Assembly: GCA_013398015.1 (NCBI GenBank)
Contig: VZRR01009823.1
Location: 434,001-498,000, forward strand
Length of the DNA: 64,000 nucleotides
Reading direction: 5' to 3'
Origin: Oreocharis arfaki
Taxonomy: Eukaryota > Chordata > Aves > Passeriformes > Paramythiidae
Part shown: one piece after another, positions 12,301 to 21,300 of the stretch
Layout of the letters: the number at the start of each line of letters is the position of its first letter
Numbering within the stretch: position 1 is the first letter of the stretch
Program-made: the position numbers and the translations under genes
Notes under the pieces: generated by a model
Database searches by the model: none
What the model was told of the DNA's origin: nothing
What the model saw: the letters and a program-made list of their open reading frames with translations, nothing else

Positions 12301-15300
12301 TTGGTGCTCAGATACTGCGAGAGTGGAGCACAACATTAGGGGAGCTGCAAATGCAGTTTCAAGGAAGAGCAGCTCCAGGCATCAAAGGAGAACAAGGAGA
12401 AAGCACCAAGTACTTCCCAGTTCAGGTCTCAGAATAGAAAATCCTCATTTTTCAAGTACACAGGTATAACATAGTGCTGTTCTGGCACACTCAGATCTCA
12501 TGCCATTCATAACGACTTCGCAATATTCTAGCCCTGATCTGCAAACATGAGCAGCAAAGACAAGTGTAATGTAGCGGTTTGACTTACCCCAGCTTTGATG
12601 TAGATGGGTACAAAGATCCATCCTAGAATCACCACAAATATCAGAGCCTGCAGCCAAGACAAGATCAGCTGAATTAGCCTCCTCTCTCTAGACACTGCTC
12701 CCAAACACAATTTATCAGGCCCAACAGCAGGTACAGACCAGTGAAACCACAAAAAGCTGCATACTGCAGAGGTGTGGGGGGAGGAGGTTCTGCTCTGTCC
12801 TTTGATTTACAGTTGAAAATTTGGGGATGAAATCTTGGCTAAAAACTTCATCAGGTATAATGCAGCCTAGGTTTCATGCTAGATGTCCCAAAGAAGCACA
12901 CATGATTAGGTATTTTCTACAAAACCAGCTGATTTCTCCTCACAGGATTGCTGTCTAGCACTGAAGCACAACACCAGTGGCACCAGACTATCCCAGCTCT
13001 CTTCAGAGCAAGCCCAGGATAGCTGAATGTTTTTACAACAATCTCATAGACTGTACAGGATGCACCACATGCAATTTGTAAAATATTTTGTATTTTCACA
13101 TTATCATTTAATAATATATTTCGTGTATCCATGTGTATTCTGTGAACTACTGATCTTACTGTAAAGCAGTGCCACAGATTTCTGACTTAAATGGCTGGAA
13201 TGCTGTTCAATATTGAGTTGTGCATACTTGCATCAACAAATAGAAAAAAAATTCCTGCCCTCAGAGATGCACTCTATACTTATTTTGTCCACAGGGCTTA
13301 GAGAGCTTTTAAGCTCTATGTTTTAAGTTCTGCCCTTAGGTCAAAACTGTAAGATGGACAAGAAATACTGGGTCAGCTTCTGCTGTCATTCTGATACAAA
13401 ACAGAAATAATTTCAATGGAACAGGGATAAACAAGGACGACAGCAGTCAAATTTGGTATTACTTTCATTACTTCCACTATGTCTGCTTACTGTCCCACTG
13501 TAAGTCATGGACTCTGCAGTTCATGACTCTGCAGTGTCTGCTCAAACACACACAGATATCATTGCTGCTTCCCAAACAACCATTGTGGTACACTGTGCAT
13601 TGATATTGGCCCACCAGGAACCTCCCAGGAGATAAAGTGTTAGAGATGTTTGAAGAAAGACATGGGCCCTAGAGATTTGTGTTCTGCTTTGGTTTGCTTT
13701 GTTTTGCTGGAAAAAGGAGAAATCAAGTCTGTCACAGGCCTAATATAACCAAGAAGAGGGAGCTGACAGATAAACTGCACATCTCGTACAGTTCATTTAA
13801 GGCTTTGTCCTTCTCAAACATTTATATCATACCAGTACTTGGTTATTTGCAACAACCATTTATTTGCTAAGGAACACAAGCCGAAGGGTGGGATGATTCT
13901 TTCACTGCTCAGAAGAAAACGTGAGGGAAGTATCGACCTGCGGAGGCTCATTAAACCCTTTGTGTCATGGCCTAATCCCTTCCGAGGAGGTGAGTTAAGC
14001 ACAACGAGGCCATTGTCACCCACACCCACAGAGCCTGAGAACACAAGGAAATGGACTGCAGTCCTTCATGGGAGTCTCTGTGCTGCTGCAGTTTACACTT
14101 CCCTGGTACTCCAGGATGCTCATTTAAAGCCAGCTTGGATATCTCTACCCTGCACTGGAACTGTAACAAAACACATACATAATTACAGGAAGGAAAAGGT
14201 AAAGAGGAAAAGGTTTTTGCAAAAGGTTTCAGGTGCTTGTGAAGGATATTCAAAATTCCTTACAGCCTGTGAAGAAATCAAAGCCCCTTCAATAATTTCT
14301 ACATAGCAAAATGCTGCAAAAATTACCATGGATTACAAACCTGACAAATTCATCCCAGCATCCTGCAGTCTGAAAATGTTCTTCATAAATACTTTAAAAG
14401 TAATAAAAAGGTATGCATAGAGAAGAGAACCCACCAATTTAGTTGGTTCAAATTCTCTCTAAAAAGCCTCAACAGAAAAGTGTCATCTTTTTCCAGTGGC
14501 TTGGACAGGTTAAATAGTAGATTACATTGGCTCTTATGTGTTTGTGCAGAAAACAAGTGTTGCCAAACACAAACTTTGACGGTCCTAAATTATCAGGCAA
14601 TGTTATTTTGATTAAGCTCTGCAGATAATCCAGATATCACAAGTACTTTCACTGACATATATGCCACTTACATTCCATTCATATCCTCCAATGGCAATCC
14701 CTCCAGCTGCTGCTGTTCCTGCTATTCCCACAAAATGCCCGCTGCCAATGTTGCTGGCAAACAGAGAAGCACCAATCTGAAAAGAGAAAAAACAAAAATT
14801 TATGTTCTTATGCTCTTATGTTCATGGTAATGTTAAAAAAAATCACCTTCATTTGGCACACTGAACTCATGCCTATCTATGGTGGTGATGATGATGAGAA
14901 TGACTGACAGCCAACTTCCTTGATAACTTTCAGGACTCCCACTTCTTGTTCCCACTGAAACCAGAGCCTCCAGCCATCACATCTACAACAGTGAGGGAGA
15001 ATAGGATGTTGAATAAAATATCTTCCAGTTGAGTCAAAAATATGTATTACACCAATATAGATTTAAAAATATTTGCAAAACTTGCCAAACTGACATTGGG
15101 ATGATATGCAGACAATCAGGGAAGACTGTGATCTTCCTCGTTCAAGGGGGAAATGACTAGGACATCCCCACTTGTCAAACCTGCACTCCCTCTTCCATAC
15201 TGCACAGCCTGTGCATCCAAACGTGGCATTGGTGAGAGCTGGACTTGGTTCACTTTTAGCCAAAAGGTATTTGATTACTGGATTAAATTCTGAAAGCTGA

Positions 15301-18300
15301 ATGGCAGAAATGTCTGCTGAAAAAGTGCTTCTGGAAGCTACAAACAATATTCAATCAATGTTTTTCGCAGCACAGGGACGACCACCTGAGTTTTGGGGGG
15401 ATGAAGGATTCCATCATAGAAATCTACCTCTACAGCGATATTTATTCTGTAGAGCTATGCCATAGCCAGAAATAGCAACCATGCTCTTCAACCCACAATC
15501 CTGACAAATAGATTATCCTCCCCCATTTTCTATTTGCAACAAACAAATAAAATTCAGAGGTTTCCACTCTTTCTTTTCCAGGCTTGCTTTTTTTCTCTTT
15601 CTTCAGTTTGATCTCCTGATTTCTACAAGTCTTTCTGCAGACAAACTGTTCTTTTGCTATGACAGGAAATTTATGTTTCTAAGTTCACTCGGTTCTGGAT
15701 TTGGGGGTTTTTTTACACATTTCTAAAAGTCCGTTGTGCTCTACAGAATTGTAACCAGTTTGTCATATGACATGTTTCTACAGGAATGATAAGTTTTGCA
15801 ACAAACATTGGCAAACGAAAGACTTCTGCTTCTTCTAACCTCTCTGTGACAGCAACAGTTTTCCCAGAAATGATAGGGAAGAAACAAGTACCACTCATAC
15901 CAAGCATTAGCACTGTTGCCCAATGCTTTCCTTGGAGATAAATAATTAAACTTAAATCTAGGTTACTAGAAATGCAATCACCAGAAAATATTAACCACAT
16001 TAATCTCTGATTTCATTGAATGTGTTCCCTCTCCTGTTTCAAAAGTTTAAAGGCAGATCCAAGTAACAAAAGCAGCTAAGGAAGAACTTTGGGAACTGAC
16101 AGGCACAAGCTTTGGCTCAGTGCCTAAAACCCCAGGACATACTGCAGGCAACGCTGGTGATGCTGTGTTCCCAGCTTCACCTAAAATACAACTGTATTGA
16201 AAGAAAAATACCAAACCAAACCAAACCAATGCAAAACTACCAACATATTCAGGACCAGTGAAGGACAAAACAATGTGAATGCAGAGCCCACATTCACATC
16301 CTAAATTTTTTTCTCTGAATTAGGAAACATCCAGAGCAGCAGAACTCTAAGATCAACACATACCAATAATGGATGCAATTTAAAAAATGGGTTTCAGTTA
16401 TGAGAAGGGAGAACATGGCTTCATAGCCAGAAAAATGCAGATTACCCTTAAAACTGCAGCACAGTCACAGCAAGAGGAGCGCTGACCAAATACCCTCACA
16501 CCCCATTAGCTGCTGATGCCAGAGGGGAAAGAGAAATTTCCCATGTGCCATATTTTAAGGATGAAGAAAGAAGGCAGATGGGCTCTGGGCCCGAGCTGCC
16601 TTGCCAAAGGACTTACTGCTGTGGTATTTTTGTACTGGAAAGGCTGATTACTGGAATTCTTGACTTGTCGTTGGTAGATGCTGCTGAACATCTAAAGAAC
16701 TCTGGGCTGAAACTGGGAATGGCAGAGGGAAACAATCTTCTGGAAGTGTTAACTGTTCTCAGTGAATGTGTGAGTGAATTGATCTTAAAGACAGATCTAG
16801 GAGGAAAGGTAAAGAAGAAAGTTGGTTGAAAGGGACAAAAACTGCTAAGAGGGAAAGAGGACAAAAAACCTGAACTAACCTGAGGCAAATGTGGAACATT
16901 AACTCTTTTAAAATATTTTCAGAGGTCAGGTCTTAACAAGAGCACTCTGTTCAACAGAAGTACCACAACCCTGGAACAGATGACGATCAGAGTGTTTTTT
17001 CCTGTTATTCATTAACTGTTTCACCTTGCTCTTCTCAAGAAGTGGAGGATGCGCTGACACCCCGGCCCTGGCCATTCCCAGCCAGATGGGATGCACTCTG
17101 CAGTGGCAGCTGCACTGATAGCGTGCAGAATGCACAGTCTGTGGCTTCTCCCCCTGCCAGGACCTGCCAGCACATCCCCCTGCCCCCTGCCCACCCGCCT
17201 GGTGGAAGGCATTAGCTCAGTACCAAACTCTTTTCCCAATGGATCCTTAGCCCCATTCCAGAGAACAGCAGGGGCTTCTCTCACACCAACCTTCAGATTC
17301 ATGCCCCTAGGTATTGCTCCTCATGGGTCACCTGCAGAAGCTGCTTCTCAGATCCCTCTTCCCTGACACATTTCTCATTCCCTGGACTGAGAACTACTCC
17401 TTGAGACTGTTCATGCTTTTCTTTAACTCTCAGCTCTTCCCTGCAACATATGACTTTACTCTGATGCAAAGGCATAATTTTTCCTACCTGAGTTTTTTGG
17501 CCTTTTCCTCCTTAGCCACTTTGGAAAAATCAGTAAAATGCGATATCACTGCCACACTTCCAAGGCTCTGAGACCCAAAGAAGGAAGTGTGGGGTTTTAT
17601 TCTTCTTTCTCAATTAATCTGAAAATTCTACGAATTGCATTATTACCCAACTAAGCCACGTCTCTACGATTCCCAATGTGTGCTAAGCAGGAGGAATGGA
17701 TATACAATACTCATCAAAATGTCTGTGCTCCGACAAACCTGATGGCTGCTGGAACAGCACAGACTCAGGAGGCTGATCTGATACATCCCTACTTTGTACT
17801 CTGAGACAGAAACAATGCCTCCTAGCCAGCTGGAAATTCTCACGGATTCTGTAGAAATCCATTTCACCGAACTTTTACTTTTCTATCAGAGCTTTGCCTT
17901 GATTACTTTATTATTCTTTTTACCCTGAAAACTATTGATTTAACCCTATTTTTTTTTTGCATGGAACTTGACAAAACAAGGTAATTTCTCATTCTACTTT
18001 ACCTAAGAAAAGGAAATGCAAATCTTATTCACGGCAGAATCGTCACTCCTGCTTGCTCATAGCAGCATCAGATGCAGCGAGTGAGGAAAATTCTGAGAAT
18101 ATATAAAACTTAACTGGCTGCAAAGATCAGAGAAATCATGCCAGTGGTCAGTTCTGATGGCCACAAAGATAAGCTGTGTGCAGCCGAAGCAAAAATCTAT
18201 TGGGTTTTTTTCCCTAATTCTTATCTGTCTCACAAAGATCTAAATGTACATGACAACAAACTAGCTGAGTTACATTTTTGTCTGGAGTGCCCTTGAGCCT

Positions 18301-21300
18301 GCATCCTTCCTACCTACAGTTCAGTAAATCTTTCTAACAGAGCTGGGCTTCGGATGCCCAGCAGATACTCTTTGTCCTACTACCATTCATGCCTCAGGAA
18401 CTGAGGTGTAGAAGGTAACCCATAATTTTGTGCAGACAGCTCTGTCTGCAAAACCACAGAACCTGAAGAAGAAAATTCAAAAGCAGGAAAGCTTCAACAA
18501 TTTGGGTTTTTCTTAATTGCACATGAAAGGCTGTTAATCCTGTGAGAGTGGCTGCTACCAAAGCTGACTGTTCTGCAGGAATAGATACTTCATTTCCTAC
18601 AACGGCAGGAAGTATTTGGCTGAACCCAACTCCTTCATCTGGCAAAGGAAGCTGAGGTTGGCAAGGCCCGTTGTTACAGAGCTGTGACTTGCCTTGAACT
18701 TCTCTGTGTCTTTTTGGAAAAAGTAGAGCTGATTATGAGGATTTAAAGAGCCATATGAGTCTCTCCTGAAGATATTTCCCTCAAAACCCGAGAGACTAAA
18801 ACCAGTTTCTTGAAGATTCTTCTCTCAGTTTCTGTACAAAAACTGTGGAAAGGGCACAGCATTTCATACCATTATGACTAACCAGTGAAAGAGTTCAGTT
18901 TCTGCTAATCTGTGAGAATGTTCTTATATACCTTTATCCCTAATTAATGACTGGAACTACTGAGATGGCTCAGCCACTGCACAAGGGCAGTGATTCCAGC
19001 GAATTAACAAGGAAGTGACCTCTCACCTCAGCCAGAAAACTATCTCTGGGCTTGGTTCTGCAAAATGTTGAACAACTTTCTTGGATCCTGCTGAAGCAGA
19101 CAATCAGAGCCAAAGCAGGACAGATTTGGCCCAGGATGTGTCTTGGTCCTACTTTATACATTGAGAAATCGAATCACAATCACAGTTTGCCCGTGACTGA
19201 CAAACATTGAAAATCCATATTAAAAGTAAGAATAACCTCTAGCCCTTCATTACCAGGGTCTCCTCTCGTCTACCAAACCACAGCTATTATATGGTTTAAG
19301 TGAACAGAATCCCTTTCGCAGCTTGTCAGTAAGAGATCCCAATACACTGCTAACGAGCGTCTTTCCTTGTGGGGTCAGAAAAGCCACTTTTTATGGGTGC
19401 CCTGCAGAGCACAGAACACAGACAACCACTGCAAAATAGAATTAGTTTAGGGGAATTAAGTTTATAACAAGTTTGTGGAAGGATTTTTTTCTTCATTTTT
19501 CTCTGTTCCAGAAAGCAATTACATGACAAGGGTCATTATCCTGAAATGGCAGGGGAGAAATCTGACATACAAGAGTCCATTTGCAAAACAACTGCCCTCA
19601 CCCTGACTGTGGAAATGCACTGGGGCTCTCCAGAGCTATTCCAGGTTAGCCCTGACTTGGCACAAAACAGAAGTCAAAGCACAAAAGTAAAACATCACAC
19701 ACAGCTTTAGCTGTTGCAGAACTGAGATCACATCTCTGACTAAACTTTCTATACTTGCATTGGTTTCCTCATCATTTCAGCCCAGTTTGCTCTGGGTGAT
19801 GGACATCCCATCTATCTGCTTTGGTGTTTTGGAATTTCTTTTTATCCAAGGCAAACTTTCCAGGGTGATGCTGCTGACACGGTATTTAGTTTGTGGTTTT
19901 GGAGTGCTTGCTCTTTGTTTATTTTGAGTGATATGAGGAAGAATAGCAAGAAGGGTTTATTTTTATGGCATGGGAAGACACTCCTGGCATTCCAAAGGGA
20001 AGGATTGAAGAGGAGATCTAAGACTCCACTGAGGACTAGCACTTTTTCCATGCTGAGCTCGCAGAGGCTGGGAAGGAGAGAGGTGATCCTGGCAGGAGCT
20101 ACGGGGTGATCCCTGTTAGCTTCCCCCGGAGGAGGAGAGCTTGCTGACTCTGTTGAGTTTGTGTTGGCAGAGGACTCGATGCCAGATCCTCTCCCCCAAG
20201 TCTCAGAGGAATCATTAGGAGTTCTTGGGGCCACTGCAGCAAGACAGAACTTTTCTATGGTGAGTCTTTGCTGCCTTGCTGCGTCCATCTCCATTTACAT
20301 CTGCACAAAAGGATATTCATATTCCCCCTGACAGGCAGACAGAATTGCACAAGGTTAAAACCAGCCAACTGATTAAAGTGACAATTAAGCAAAGTAACCT
20401 GGTTTGGTTTTTTTCTCTTCTTCCAGAATTATGGGTTTTACCTTAGAATAACTTGGAAATTTTCTCTTTCCTCAGTCTTCCAATGAAACCTGAATTTTCT
20501 TAGATTTTCTACATCAGATGAGGCAACCTTTTACTGTCATTGGCCATTAATCCTTTCATGTCCTTAAAGAGGCTGTCCCAATGTCTTCTAAAGGCAGAGG
20601 GCAGCTCTCTGAAGCACAAGACTGAAAGGTGTGTAGCTATTTCTGCAGCCTATTTTGAGAAAATTCCTAAATCTTTAGGGAACCAATATTTACTCTCGCT
20701 CTTCTGGTCCCATAACTGAATCGATGTGTGCAGAGTCTTGACTTCCAGACCTTAATGAAGTGCAAAAACATTTTCGGAAACTGAATGCAAGATTGAGAAT
20801 GTTGAGGAATTCCATTCAAACAAATGGAATCATGTAAAACACGAGTAATACAGAAAATGCAGGTTTGTCTAAGTTTTCTGCTTTTCATATTAAAGAGACT
20901 GTATGATCAGGAAGAAATAGATAATTGTTTCTAGTATAATTTCTGCCAAAGGCTTGATGGAATGGATGGCTAAGAGCACTTTGTTTCTATGACTCCTGTT
21001 CTCTGCCTTGGAAGATAATAGAGATCCACAGAAGACAAACAATGCAAGCCACAGCTAAGGTTTAAGTATATTTAAAATAGATTTTACCAATGACATATCC
21101 CTGGGTTATGTTATGCACATTTCCAGGATTTTTCTCCTTGTACAAGACCAGAACTTATTACCACAAGTGGAAACAATAGAGCAATAAAGGGGAAAATTTC
21201 AGTAAATTCATTCCTGTCTGTGATAACCTCAAAATGAGCCAGCTTCTTTGAGTGCAATGAAAAGAATAGATTCCAAATATTAAAAAGTTTTAAAGTGGGA

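Noticed and set aside
13839..14306. 155-codon plus-strand open frame in SLC5A1 intron 3
   Set aside because: No recognisable domain, low-complexity composition and no splice or regulatory support. It lies antisense within an intron.
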